Below the pieces are notes generated by a model. It saw nothing but the letters and a program-made list of their open reading frames with translations, was not told the origin of the DNA and did not search any database. From the NCBI RefSeq assembly GCF_900636545.1, contig NZ_LR134290.1, positions 5,128,838 to 5,192,837 on the forward strand: DNA of 64,000 nucleotides, read 5' to 3'. The DNA is from Pseudomonas mendocina (GTDB taxonomy: Bacteria > Pseudomonadota > Gammaproteobacteria > Pseudomonadales > Pseudomonadaceae). Shown in pieces: positions 18,508 through 26,948 of the stretch. How positions within the stretch are numbered: the stretch's first letter is position 1; every line of letters begins with the position of its first letter. A program made the translations under genes and the position numbers.

Positions 18508-18529
18508 GGTTTCCCCCAGAGAAAGCGCG

Positions 18530-19759
18530 TCAATGATTGTCGGTGCCGGCCTGAATGCGCCGGACGATAGGTTTGCAGAGCAGGACGCTGAGCACGGAAA
18601 GCGCGCCCAGCAGCAGGTAATAGGTTTCGTAGCCCAGGCCCTTGGCGAGGAAGCCCGACAGCGAACCGCCAACGAAGAACACCAGTAGTTCGAAGCACAC
18701 CAGCACGGTGAAGTCGGTGCCGGCCTGCTGCCGCGAGCACAGCTGCATGAACAGGGCGTAGAGGCTGGTCATCGCCAGGTAGCGGATGGCCAGGAGCACC
18801 AGCACCATGGCGCCGAGCCACAAGGGCGAGCCGTCGGCCAGGCCGCTGAACAGCAGCCCGGCGACCGCCAGATAGGCCAGGCTGCGCAGCCAGCCGGCGC
18901 GCAGCAGCAGGGTCGCCGCGCGCTGACGTAGCAACAGGCGCGCAGCCGCCACGGCGGCGAGCAGCCCGACGCTGGCACCGGCCACCGACATCAGCAGGCC
19001 GATCTGCGTCAACGACCACTGGCGATCCACCAGCATCGGCGTGAGCATGGCCATGGCCGGCGCCTCGACCAGGCGATAGACCAGGATCAGCAGCAGCGCC
19101 CAGCGGATCTCCGGGCGCTTGAAGGTGGCGATGAAGCCCGGCCTGGCCGCCTCGGCCTGCGCCGGCAGGCGATCATCGACCCGCGCCACCGCCAGCATGG
19201 TCAAGGCGCTGAGGCCGGCCAGGGTCAACAGCGCGCTCTGCCAGCCGACCACCTGATACAGCCACAGCACGCCGGCACCGCCGAACATACTGCCCAGCGC
19301 TACGCCGATGCTTTGCGCCATGCTGCCCAGGCGATGATCGTCGCTGGCCAGCGACTCCACGGTGTAGCCGTCGATGGCGATATCCTGGGTGGCGGCGAAG
19401 GTGGATATCCACAGGCTCACCAAGACGAACAGCAGCAGGCCGTGCTCCAGGCCGGTCAGCGCCAGCACCAGGATGCCGGCCACCAGCGCCGCCTGGGTCA
19501 GCCACAGCCAGGTGCGGCGACGGCCGAGGCTGTGCAGGTAATGCCGGTCGACCAGCGGCGCCCAGAGAAACTTGAACGCCCAGGGGACGTACAGCAGCGA
19601 AAGCATGCCGATCCAGCGCAGGTCGACACCCTGGCTACGCAGGATGGCCGGCATCGCCACATTGAAGAAGTACAACGGCAGCGCGTGGGCCAGGTACAGC
19701 ACCACGATCACCGCCAGCGCCAGCCGGGTCACTGGCACCGATTCAGACGGTCGCGACAT
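18530..19759 (-). CDS. RhtX/FptX-type siderophore MFS importer
   Basis: 409 residues, about 12 membrane segments. The N terminus AVIVVLYLAHALPLYFFNVAMPAILRSQG, then WIGMLSLLYVPWAFKFLWAPLVDR, matches single-component inner-membrane importers of the RhtX/FptX group (related to AmpG), which carry intact ferric siderophores into the cytoplasm. This explains the absence of an ABC importer in the cluster. Its start overlaps the upstream 129-residue gene by 17 bases and the TonB receptor follows 22 bases later, so outer- and inner-membrane steps are co-expressed. Confidence 0.87.
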   Translation of the reverse strand: MSRPSESVPVTRLALAVIVVLYLAHALPLYFFNVAMPAILRSQGVDLRWIGMLSLLYVPWAFKFLWAPLVDRHYLHSLGRRRTWLWLTQAALVAGILVLALTGLEHGLLLFVLVSLWISTFAATQDIAIDGYTVESLASDDHRLGSMAQSIGVALGSMFGGAGVLWLYQVVGWQSALLTLAGLSALTMLAVARVDDRLPAQAEAARPGFIATFKRPEIRWALLLILVYRLVEAPAMAMLTPMLVDRQWSLTQIGLLMSVAGASVGLLAAVAAARLLLRQRAATLLLRAGWLRSLAYLAVAGLLFSGLADGSPLWLGAMVLVLLAIRYLAMTSLYALFMQLCSRQQAGTDFTVLVCFELLVFFVGGSLSGFLAKGLGYETYYLLLGALSVLSVLLCKPIVRRIQAGTDNH

Positions 19760-20132
19760 GAGTCACCATGCGCTCGGCGATCCAGCGATAGCCGTGCGTC
19801 CTGTCCAGGGTGACGAAATAGGGCACGCCCCAGGCGGCATGCAGCGCCGGGGTATCGAGCCGGGCCTGTTCCTCGGCGTCACAAGCGATGCGCACCAGCC
19901 CCCGACAGACCTCGCGGAACGCCGCCTTGTGCTGCTTGTACCAGACGCCCTGAATGGCCCGGTAATCCTCGGCGAAGGTGCTGCCCTCGCGGGTACTGGA
20001 AATGAAGAAGAACGGCTGACGGCCCTCGATCAAACGCTCGATGCTGTCCAGCCACTGGCTTATCTGCGCCGCGTCGACATGCTCGTGAAAGACCGCCTCG
20101 ACCACCGCCGTTTGCGTAAGGAGCAAACCCAT
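19743..20132 (-). CDS. conserved protein of unknown function in a siderophore uptake operon
   Basis: 129 residues, not recognised. The sequence has no signal peptide or membrane segment, and one cysteine pair (CRGLVRIAC). It reads as a compact alpha/beta protein with aromatic-rich patches (QPFFFISSTREG, YRAIQGVWYKQHKAAF) ending HGYRWIAERM. First gene of the unit, 17-base overlap with the RhtX-like carrier, and directly behind the Fur-type site. Position is comparable to small unknown genes in other siderophore uptake operons (for example fptB in the pyochelin set), so a cytoplasmic role in handling the imported complex or iron release is plausible but unproven. Confidence 0.7.
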   Translation of the reverse strand: MGLLLTQTAVVEAVFHEHVDAAQISQWLDSIERLIEGRQPFFFISSTREGSTFAEDYRAIQGVWYKQHKAAFREVCRGLVRIACDAEEQARLDTPALHAAWGVPYFVTLDRTHGYRWIAERMVTHVATV

Positions 20133-20161
20133 CGTTGTCTGATTCCCATGATCATTGGTGA

Positions 20162-20259
20162 CGCAACCAAAACGATTGCGACCTCATTGCACATGAGAAT
20201 AATTCTGAACAATGTTGCGCGCTTAGGCGAAAAGAAGGAAAAATTAGCCGCAACGAAAC
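20162..20259. promoter_or_regulatory. divergent promoter region with Fur-type box and repeated CGCAAC half-sites
   Basis: TGAGAAT-A-ATTCTGA at 20194-20208 fits the 7-1-7 Fur box (11 of 14 positions against TGATAAT-N-ATTATCA). The hexamer CGCAAC occurs at 20162, inverted at 20214-20219 and again at 20249, two of them as CGCAAC-(C/G)-AAA(A)C, which would suit half-sites for the AraC-type regulator encoded at 20279. The region separates the iron-uptake unit (minus) and the regulator (plus), so both could be iron-repressed and regulator-activated. Confidence 0.6.
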
Positions 20260-20278
20260 TTCCATCGGTCACGCCACC

Positions 20279-21232
20279 ATGACGGTCTTCACCTGCGGTC
20301 AGCTCAGCGATGTCGCCCACACCCTCGGCGGCAACCTGCATTTCCAGCGCGAGCTGCCGGGCGAACAGCCGGTGCTCGATGGCGAGCAACAGGTGCAGGT
20401 GCTGAGCGAAGGCCTGGTGCTGTACTTCAGCCACAGCCGCGACCTGGTCGACGCCAGCAGCGACAACCGCCTGGCACCAGGCATCACCGCCGCCTTCCTG
20501 CTGCAGGGCGAAGCCGAAGTCAGCCTGCCGCGCCAGCGCCTGCACTTCGACGCGCGCCCAGGTGGCCAGCGCGCCATGCTGGTCAACCTCACCGATAGCG
20601 ACCAGTTCCAGCGTCATTGGCGCAGCGGCCGCGAAGAAACCAAGGTGTGCCTGAGCATCACCCCGGACTGGCTGCAACAGGTCGCCCTCGGCAGCCAACT
20701 GCGCAGCGACGCCCTGCTGCGCTTCAGCCGCAGCCACTGGCACAACCTGCCCTGGCAACCCTCGGCGGACATCCTCCAGCGCGCCCACCAGTTGCTCGAA
20801 CGTGACGCGACCCTGCCGCCGCTGCTACAGCGCCTGCAACGCGAGAGCTTCGCCCTGGATCTGGCCTGCGACATCCTGCGCGGCATCGATGCGCCCCAGG
20901 AGAAACGCCTCGGCAGCCATCTCGAACGCTGCCTGGCGCGCCTCGAGGAGTGGCTCGACAGTGGTGAGGCCGACACCCTGAGCATCGCCGACATGGCCCG
21001 CCGGCTCGGCACCAACCCGGTCGACTTGCAGAACGCCTTTCGCAGCCGCAACGGCACCACCATCGCCGCCTACCTGCGCCGCCAGCGCCTGGCCCGCGCT
21101 TATCACGCCATGCGCCAGCAGGGCCTGTCGGTGGAGGCTGCCGCCAGCCTGGCCGGTTACGAACACCTCAGCAGCTTCAGCGCCGCCTTCAAGCGCCAGT
21201 ATGGATTTCCGCCGTCGCAGGCTCGTCGCTGA
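20279..21232 (+). CDS. PchR-like AraC-family regulator of siderophore uptake
   Basis: 317 residues. The N-terminal half is like PchR-type sensors (LVLYFSHSRDLVDASSDNRLAPGITAAFLLQGEA in pieces, residues about 45-85), which bind a siderophore that has entered the cell. The C-terminal AraC DNA-binding domain has LSIADMARRLGTNPVDLQNAFR and LSVEAAASLAGYEHLSSFSAAFKRQYGFPPSQAR. It is divergent from the RhtX/TonB receptor unit with a Fur-type site between, the standard layout for a siderophore-responsive activator. The ligand is presumably the same siderophore. Confidence 0.87.
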   Translation: MTVFTCGQLSDVAHTLGGNLHFQRELPGEQPVLDGEQQVQVLSEGLVLYFSHSRDLVDASSDNRLAPGITAAFLLQGEAEVSLPRQRLHFDARPGGQRAMLVNLTDSDQFQRHWRSGREETKVCLSITPDWLQQVALGSQLRSDALLRFSRSHWHNLPWQPSADILQRAHQLLERDATLPPLLQRLQRESFALDLACDILRGIDAPQEKRLGSHLERCLARLEEWLDSGEADTLSIADMARRLGTNPVDLQNAFRSRNGTTIAAYLRRQRLARAYHAMRQQGLSVEAAASLAGYEHLSSFSAAFKRQYGFPPSQARR

Positions 21233-21342
21233 GCGAAGTGGATCAATCCAAATCTGCACAATTGGATCTATGTGACTGGGCCACTGCTGCGTAGATTCAC
21301 CGCTACCGGGGCAGGCCATCACGCCCCTCAACGCAGATACGG

Positions 21343-21831
21343 ATGAACACCATGACCCAACGCCTCGACTACTTCGCACTCTCCCCCAAGGCCTCCGGCA
21401 AGTACGTGGAATTTTCCATGCTGCTGAACAAGACGCCGTTTCTCGCCGAGATCGCCCACCTGGTCACCCTGCGCGCGTCGCAGATCAACGGCTGCGGCTT
21501 CTGCGTCGACATGCACGTGAAGGAAGCCAAGATCCATGGAGAGCGTGAGCTGCGCCTGCACCATGTGGCCATCTGGCGTGAATCGCCGCTCTTTTCCCCA
21601 CCCGAGCGCGCTGCGCTGGAATGGACGGAGGCGCTGACCCAGCTGGCGCCGCACGGCGTCTCCGACACCATCTATGCCAGCGTGCGTGAGCAGTTCTCCG
21701 AACAGGAACTGTCCGACCTGACCTTCCTGGTGGTCGCCATCAATGGCTGGAACCGCCTCAACGTGGCCTTCCGCACCGTGCCGGGTTCTGCCGACAAGCA
21801 GTTCGGCCTGGACAAGGCGGGCCTGGCCTGA
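21343..21831 (+). CDS. carboxymuconolactone decarboxylase/AhpD-family protein
   Basis: 162 residues from ATG 21343; the ATG at 21352 (MTQRLDYFALSPKA) is equally possible and matches the usual family start. The AhpD-like core has the redox pair C-x-x-C in INGCGFCVDMHVKEAKIHGE with the downstream histidine, as in alkylhydroperoxidase D and the MSMEG/YnjA-type proteins. Such proteins reduce peroxides or serve as general disulfide reductants. Single gene; an ATCCAA-N10-TTGGAT repeat lies upstream at 21246-21267. Function beyond the family is not clear. Confidence 0.85.
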   Translation: MNTMTQRLDYFALSPKASGKYVEFSMLLNKTPFLAEIAHLVTLRASQINGCGFCVDMHVKEAKIHGERELRLHHVAIWRESPLFSPPERAALEWTEALTQLAPHGVSDTIYASVREQFSEQELSDLTFLVVAINGWNRLNVAFRTVPGSADKQFGLDKAGLA

Positions 21832-21992
21832 GGGTTATCCACAGCGACGGCCGCCCTGCTTCTCCCTGAGCGGCCCGCTGCACAGCACGGGCAAAACCGG
21901 CATGATGTGCCCCCGCGCCAGCGGTCTGTGGGTGACGAATCCTCGTCAGCCCTCATCAGACACACTCGCCGCCCGCTCAACGGAGCCCTTGC

Positions 21993-24137
21993 ATGCTGCC
22001 CCTGCCGTTTTCCCGCCAACCTGCCCACCTCACTCTGCTCGCCCTCGCCTGCCTGAGCGCTCACAGTGCTATCGCCGATGAGCCCGTGCAGCTCGATGCC
22101 CTGCAAGTCAACGGCGTGCAGATGAGCGAAGTGGAGGCCGCGCGCGAAGAGCTCAAGCGCGTGCCGGGCGCGACCAATGTGGTGGATATGGCCAAAGTCG
22201 AGCAGGGCCGCGTGGCCGGCGTCGCCGATGTGCTGGCCTACCAGCCCGGCGTCTACGCGCAGTCTCCCGGCAACGAAGGCGTGAAGATCAGCGTGCGCGG
22301 CTCGGGCATCAACCGCGGCACCGGCTCGCATGCTTCCGGCACCCATATCATGCTCGACGGCCTGCCACTGACCGGCCCCGGCGGCACGCCTTACGAACTG
22401 CTGGAACCGCTGTGGATAAGTCGCGCCGAAGTGCTGCGCGGCGCCAACGGCTTCGACCATGGTTCGCTGGCCCTGGGCGGCGCCATCGACTACATCACCC
22501 ACACCGGCTATACCGCGCCCAAGCTGCAACTGCGCTATGAAGCAGGCAGCCGTGGCTACCAGAAGCGCAGCATCGCCTCCGGCCAGGTGCTGGGCGATTT
22601 CGACTACTACTTCGCCCTCACCGATAGCGAAACCAACGGCTATCAGGATCATTCCTCAGGCAAGGGCAAAGGCGTCGCCGCCAACTTCGGCTACCGCCTC
22701 AATGAGAACCTGGAGACGCGTTTCTACCTGCGTTACCGCGAGACCGAGCACGAAGTACCGGGCCGCCTGACCAAGGCGCAGATCGAACATGACCCACGTG
22801 CCGCTGCCGCCAATAACCTGCGTATCGACGCCTACCGCGATCAGCCCGGCAGTACCTGGCTGGCCAACAAGACCACCTGGCAGATCGACGATGACTCGAC
22901 CCTGGTGGCGGGCCTGGCTTATCACCATTACCCGATGGATATCGTCGAGAACAGCTCGCCCAACGGCAACACCTACCGGGTTCGCGTGAACTACAGCGAC
23001 GTCAGCGGCACGCTGAATTACACCCGCCGACACACCCTGTTCGGGCTCAACAGCATCACGACTCTGGGTTTCCGTAGCACCACCACCCTGCCCAGCAGCA
23101 AGTCGAAAGAGAACGCCGCGTTACCGATCACCGTCGGCGGCACTGACTATCCGGCCGGCACACTGATGCGCGCCTACGAACACCTGGGTTCGGACACCGT
23201 GCTGCATATCGGCAACGAGCTGGAGCTAACGCCCGACCTGTGGCTGACCAGTGGCCTGGCGCTGATCCATACCCGCCGCGAAGTGCAGGTGACCTGGCCA
23301 GCCACCGACGACAAGCTCGACGAAAGCACTTGGGACTACGCACCGCGTATCGGCCTGCGCTACCAGCTCAACCCTGAGGTGCAGCTGTACGGCAATATCA
23401 GCCGCTCGGTGGAACCGCCACATGCCTGGTCGATGATCTGGAGTTCGCCACTACGCTTCCCGGCCAATAACCAGCCGTACGCCTCTCGCCAGCGCGCACC
23501 GATCTCGATGGACAACCAGACCGCCACCACCTTCGAGGTAGGCGGCAGCGGCGAGTCCGCACTGGGCCAGTGGGAGTTGACCTACTACTACTCGCAGGTG
23601 CGTCACGAGCTGCTGACCGTCGAGATCGAGAACAACGTCTTCGCCGAATCCAATGCCAGCCCCACCGTGCACCAGGGTATCGAAGCCGGCCTGAACAGCC
23701 CGCTGTGGCAAGGCGGCACGGCCGGCGCCCTGAGCCTGCGCCAGGCTTACACCTTCAGCGATTTCCACTACCGCGACGACGACGCCTTCGGCGACAACCG
23801 CCTGCCCGGCCTACCACGCCACTACTACCAGGCCGAGCTGCGCTACGACCACCCGAGCGGCTTCTACGCCGGCCTCAACACCCAGTACGCCTCCAAGGTC
23901 GCGGTGGACTACGCCAACTCCTACTACGCCGATGCCTACGCCACCTTCGGCGCCACCCTCGGCTACGCCTCGCCGAAAGACGACTGGCAAGCCTGGCTCG
24001 ACCTGCGCAACCTGACCGACAAACGCTATGCCGCCACCGTGACGCCGGGCTATAACGACAGCGGCGCGGATGTGGCGCGCTCCACGCCAGGGGAAGGGTT
24101 TGGGGTGTATACCGGGGTTTCTTGGAGTTGGTTGTAA
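21993..24137 (+). CDS. TonB-dependent outer-membrane receptor
   Basis: 714 residues. Signal peptide to about ALACLSAHSAIA, then a plug with the TonB-box-like VQLDALQVNG, GVYAQSPGNEGVKISVRGSG, ISRAEVLRGANGFDHGSLALGGAIDY, and a beta barrel ending in the aromatic GVSWSWL. It lacks close resemblance to classic ferrichrome or enterobactin receptors and may be of the FecA/YncD side of the family; the substrate is unknown. No regulator or inner-membrane carrier is next to it. The last ~15 codons are present again, in altered form, at 25526-25576. Confidence 0.87.
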   Translation: MLPLPFSRQPAHLTLLALACLSAHSAIADEPVQLDALQVNGVQMSEVEAAREELKRVPGATNVVDMAKVEQGRVAGVADVLAYQPGVYAQSPGNEGVKISVRGSGINRGTGSHASGTHIMLDGLPLTGPGGTPYELLEPLWISRAEVLRGANGFDHGSLALGGAIDYITHTGYTAPKLQLRYEAGSRGYQKRSIASGQVLGDFDYYFALTDSETNGYQDHSSGKGKGVAANFGYRLNENLETRFYLRYRETEHEVPGRLTKAQIEHDPRAAAANNLRIDAYRDQPGSTWLANKTTWQIDDDSTLVAGLAYHHYPMDIVENSSPNGNTYRVRVNYSDVSGTLNYTRRHTLFGLNSITTLGFRSTTTLPSSKSKENAALPITVGGTDYPAGTLMRAYEHLGSDTVLHIGNELELTPDLWLTSGLALIHTRREVQVTWPATDDKLDESTWDYAPRIGLRYQLNPEVQLYGNISRSVEPPHAWSMIWSSPLRFPANNQPYASRQRAPISMDNQTATTFEVGGSGESALGQWELTYYYSQVRHELLTVEIENNVFAESNASPTVHQGIEAGLNSPLWQGGTAGALSLRQAYTFSDFHYRDDDAFGDNRLPGLPRHYYQAELRYDHPSGFYAGLNTQYASKVAVDYANSYYADAYATFGATLGYASPKDDWQAWLDLRNLTDKRYAATVTPGYNDSGADVARSTPGEGFGVYTGVSWSWL

Positions 24138-24200
24138 GGCGGTGAGCTCGTAGAAAACGCCTTATAAAGGACAGGATGAGCCTGGAGGCAAGGACGACTA

Positions 24201-24950
24201 ATGGACCAGATTTTGAGGTACTGGCGCGCTATTCGCAGTGCAGTGCGCGCAAGCTGCAGTAAAGGACTCGTAGGAACATTTGAGTTCTGGGTGGTCGTCA
24301 CATTAATCGCCCTGGCCACAGGCGGTGTCTTCTTTTTGATCTTGTACAGCGATGAAGTGGCTCAGAACGGAGAGTTTGGGCAGCATGGGGTGGTCACCTT
24401 GGGCCAGGTCGTCGATGAGTCCATCTGCAGCAACGGCACGCGCTTCGGACATGAGTACTGCTATGACATCCTGTTCACCACAGCAGACGGCGAACAGGTG
24501 GTTTTCGGCGCGCGCGGCCTAACCAGCTACAGCGCTGGCTTAGGTGTACTTCCCAAAACGATGTTCGTCCAATACCTCCCGTACCGTCCAACCTCTGCGC
24601 GATTAGCGGGAGATAGTGGTGAAGGAGGCTTACTGCTGGGCCTGGGGCTGGCCATGACCGGCTTTGCACTGTTCTGCCTGTTCGGGCTCATACGAGCGCA
24701 GGTAGCGTGGTACAGCATGCAAGAATTACTCGAGCATCTTGAGTCGCTAATAGACAAACGCTGCTTCGACGAAGCTGTCGATTTCGCTATGGGCAACTCA
24801 AACCTGGAAGACCGGAACACACTTCTCGCGACCTTGATACTTCGGCTTTTCGAGTTGAAGGAAGTGCACCACGCCCAGCAGATCCTTGCTCGTGAAGACA
24901 TTCCCGATCTGGAAAAGGCCTTCGGGGCTCAAGGAATGGAAATACGTTAA
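24201..24950 (+). CDS. membrane protein of unknown function
   Basis: 249 residues, not recognised with confidence. Two hydrophobic segments: about 28-50 (FWVVVTLIALATGGVFFLIL) and about 142-165 (GGLLLGLGLAMTGFALFCLF). Between them lies an extracytoplasmic domain with two cysteines (ESICSNGT, HEYCYDILF) and a DUF3592-like strand pattern (VVTLGQVVDES, YDILFTTADGEQVVF). The C-terminal ~75 residues are a cytoplasmic helical, acidic domain. Base composition is less GC-rich than neighbouring genes, hinting at transfer. It sits between a TonB receptor and two GNAT genes in an accessory-looking stretch. Confidence 0.7.
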   Translation: MDQILRYWRAIRSAVRASCSKGLVGTFEFWVVVTLIALATGGVFFLILYSDEVAQNGEFGQHGVVTLGQVVDESICSNGTRFGHEYCYDILFTTADGEQVVFGARGLTSYSAGLGVLPKTMFVQYLPYRPTSARLAGDSGEGGLLLGLGLAMTGFALFCLFGLIRAQVAWYSMQELLEHLESLIDKRCFDEAVDFAMGNSNLEDRNTLLATLILRLFELKEVHHAQQILAREDIPDLEKAFGAQGMEIR

Positions 24951-24990
24951 GGACGATTGGATCGTTGACCGACGAAAGAGCGAGAACAGC

Positions 24991-25452
24991 ATGGACTGCA
25001 TGATCAGGCTTGCAACAAAGGGCGACGCGACAGTGATCAGCCGTATCGTGATCGCCGCGTTGCGTGGGTCGAATGCTCAGGACTATCCACCCGAAGTGAT
25101 CGCTCAGGTCGAGAAAAGCTTCACGCCCGAAGCGGTCGCTACCCTGCTCGACAAACGCAGGGTTTTCGTCGCCTCGATACATGGAGTGCCAATCGCCACT
25201 GCCAGCCTCGATAGCGATGTGGTCAGAACGGTCTTCGTCGATCCATCGCACCAGGGCAGCGGTGTGGGTCGTCGGCTGATGGAGACACTCCATGCCGAAG
25301 CGCTGAACGCTGGTATTTCCCGGCTTCTGGTGCCGTCATCGCTGACCGCAGAAGGCTTCTATTCCGGCTTGGGCTACCGCAAAGTTCGCGAGGAATCACA
25401 CGGGGCGGAGCGCACCATCGTGATGGAAAAAACGCTGCAGGCGTGTGGATAA
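24991..25452 (+). CDS. GNAT-family N-acetyltransferase
   Basis: 153 residues from ATG 24991. The acetyl-CoA binding motif A is clear: VRTVFVDPSHQGSGVGRRLME (R/Q-x-x-G-x-G/A pattern, about 82-102), with the C-terminal FYSGLGYRKV motif B. These enzymes transfer acetyl groups to amines; the substrate is not readable. The final codons overlap an exact DnaA nonamer (25444-25452), its TAA serving as the stop. Spaced 40 bases after the unknown membrane protein. Confidence 0.82.
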   Translation: MDCMIRLATKGDATVISRIVIAALRGSNAQDYPPEVIAQVEKSFTPEAVATLLDKRRVFVASIHGVPIATASLDSDVVRTVFVDPSHQGSGVGRRLMETLHAEALNAGISRLLVPSSLTAEGFYSGLGYRKVREESHGAERTIVMEKTLQACG

Positions 25453-25525
25453 GGCTGCGAGGCTTTCCGAATCACTTGCTACTGTCCAGCATCCTTGTTC
25501 AACAGTAGCCTAGTGCTACCCATAC

Positions 25526-25576
25526 TCAGGGAAAGAGTTTGGGGTTCATGCAGGGGTTACTTGGAGTTGGCTCTGA
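25526..25576 (+). pseudogene. fossil 3' end of a TonB-dependent receptor gene
   Basis: In frame, 25529-25576 reads GKEFGVHAGVTWSWL then TGA. This matches the C terminus of the receptor ending at 24137 (GEGFGVYTGVSWSWL) at 11 of 15 residues, and the DNA is similar too. An in-frame stop occurs at 25511-25513, so nothing upstream is coding. The TGA overlaps the ATG of the next GNAT gene (TGATG). It marks a duplication or an old receptor gene lost by deletion. Confidence 0.75.
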
Positions 25577-26082
25577 TGGCGCAGACGTACACCACGTACT
25601 ACTTGGAAATGATCTCGCAGGATCAACTGAGGGCCAAGCCTCAGCGTAGCGACCTGCACATCGTTGAGTGCGAAGAGCCACAGGGCGCGTTCAATCGATT
25701 TCTTTACCACTTGGTTGGCTCGGCCTGGGAATGGGGTGATCTGGATAGCTGGAACGACACGCAGTGGCAGGCCATCGTGGAAAACCCAGCACATCGAACC
25801 TGGGTCGCCTATCACCGGGGTGCCATTGCCGGTTACTACGAGCTGTTCCGTCCTGACGGGCACAGCGCGGAGATCCGCTACTTCGGTCTGGCTCCACAGT
25901 TTCTCGACTGTGGCTTCGGTGGCTCACTGCTCAGTCATGCCATTCAATCGGCCTGGCAGTGGCCGGGCACTGAGCGCGTTTGGGTACACACCTGCACCTT
26001 CGATCATCCCGCAGCGCTGGCTAATTATCAGGCTCGTGGGATGCTAATTTATCAGGAAGAAGTCTGCGAAATACCCAGCTGA
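25576..26082 (+). CDS. GNAT-family N-acetyltransferase
   Basis: 168 residues from ATG 25576 (MAQTYTTYYLEM). GNAT motif A is seen in EIRYFGLAPQFLDCGFGGSLLSHAI (residues about 99-122, Q/R-x-x-G-x-G/A replaced by FLDCGFGG), and the C-terminal HPAALANYQARGM is the usual motif B. The N-terminal half (GSAWEWGDLDSWNDTQW, VENPAHRTWVAYHRGAIAGYYEL) is typical of the larger soluble GNATs of unknown substrate. Its start codon overlaps the stop of a receptor-gene remnant, suggesting it was once translationally coupled to a receptor gene. An alternative start 81 bases upstream would run through the remnant in another frame. Confidence 0.8.
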   Translation: MAQTYTTYYLEMISQDQLRAKPQRSDLHIVECEEPQGAFNRFLYHLVGSAWEWGDLDSWNDTQWQAIVENPAHRTWVAYHRGAIAGYYELFRPDGHSAEIRYFGLAPQFLDCGFGGSLLSHAIQSAWQWPGTERVWVHTCTFDHPAALANYQARGMLIYQEEVCEIPS

Positions 26083-26186
26083 AGCAGATTTTTAACCACC
26101 TTCCGATACTGCTGCATCATCGCGGTGTGAACGATTGCAGGTGGGGTGAACAACGCTCTTCTTGTCCACCGCTTCTGACCTAAGCC

Positions 26187-26948
26187 CTACGCCATACCTT
26201 CCTTACGCAGCAAATAACTATCCATGATCCACCCATTAAGCCCCCGCGCCTCAGCGCGGGTGCTGGCGATACGTTCGGCTACTTCGTCCAGCGGGCCGGC
26301 AATCAGGATTTCATCGGCGGTACCGACGTAGGCGCCCCAGTAGATATGCAGCCCCTGGCCGACGAAGCGGCGGTAGGTGTCCTTGGCGTCGAGCATCACC
26401 GCCACGCTGTCCACGCCTTGCGGCCAGCCTTCGGCGAGCAGGCGGCCGGTGGTGATTTCCACAGCGCGGCCGATGCTGTTGAGCGGGATACGGTGGCGTG
26501 CGGTCAGCGCCTGCAGGCTGGTGATGCCGGGGATCACGTCATAAACGAAGTCACCGCGCCGCGCCGCGATGGCCTCGATGATGCGGATGCTGCTGTCGTA
26601 CAGCGATGGGTCGCCCCAGACCATAAAGGCCGCCGTTTCGCCGTCGGCCATCTGCTCGTCGATAAGCTGCTCGAATACCGCCTGCTTGTCGCGGTTGAGC
26701 TCGTCGACACTGGCGCGGTAGTCGGCCGCCTCGCGCTCGCGCTCCGGTTGCAGGCCTTCGGCGAAGCGTGGCGTGTGGCCGTCGAGAAAGCGCGCGCAGA
26801 TCTCGCGACGCAGGGCGTTGAGCTTGTGCTTGGCCGCGCCCTTGTCCATCAGGAAGATCACGTCGCTGCGACGCAGCGCCTTGATCGCCTGGTAGGTGAT
26901 GTAATCCGGGTCGCCGGCGCCGATGCCGACCAGCAGCAGGGTTTTCAT
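26187..26948 (-). CDS. cobF: precorrin-6A synthase (deacetylating)
   Basis: 253 residues from ATG 26948. Methylates precorrin-5 at C1 with loss of acetate, giving precorrin-6A; SAM dependent, cytoplasmic. Tetrapyrrole methylase marks: LLVGIGAGDPDYITYQAIKA, FMVWGDPSLYDSSIRIIE, DVIPGITSLQALTARH. CobF is specific for the aerobic route. Its ATG overlaps the stop of the VWA gene by four bases (ATGA), so it is coupled to the ChlI/VWA pair rather than to the other cob methylases, a separate fourth transcription unit of the pathway. Confidence 0.93.
   Translation of the reverse strand: MKTLLLVGIGAGDPDYITYQAIKALRRSDVIFLMDKGAAKHKLNALRREICARFLDGHTPRFAEGLQPEREREAADYRASVDELNRDKQAVFEQLIDEQMADGETAAFMVWGDPSLYDSSIRIIEAIAARRGDFVYDVIPGITSLQALTARHRIPLNSIGRAVEITTGRLLAEGWPQGVDSVAVMLDAKDTYRRFVGQGLHIYWGAYVGTADEILIAGPLDEVAERIASTRAEARGLNGWIMDSYLLRKEGMA

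Noticed and set aside
21246-21267. ATCCAA-N10-TTGGAT as a regulator site before the AhpD-like gene
   Set aside because: Six-base arms are too short to list as a separate site; mentioned only with the gene.
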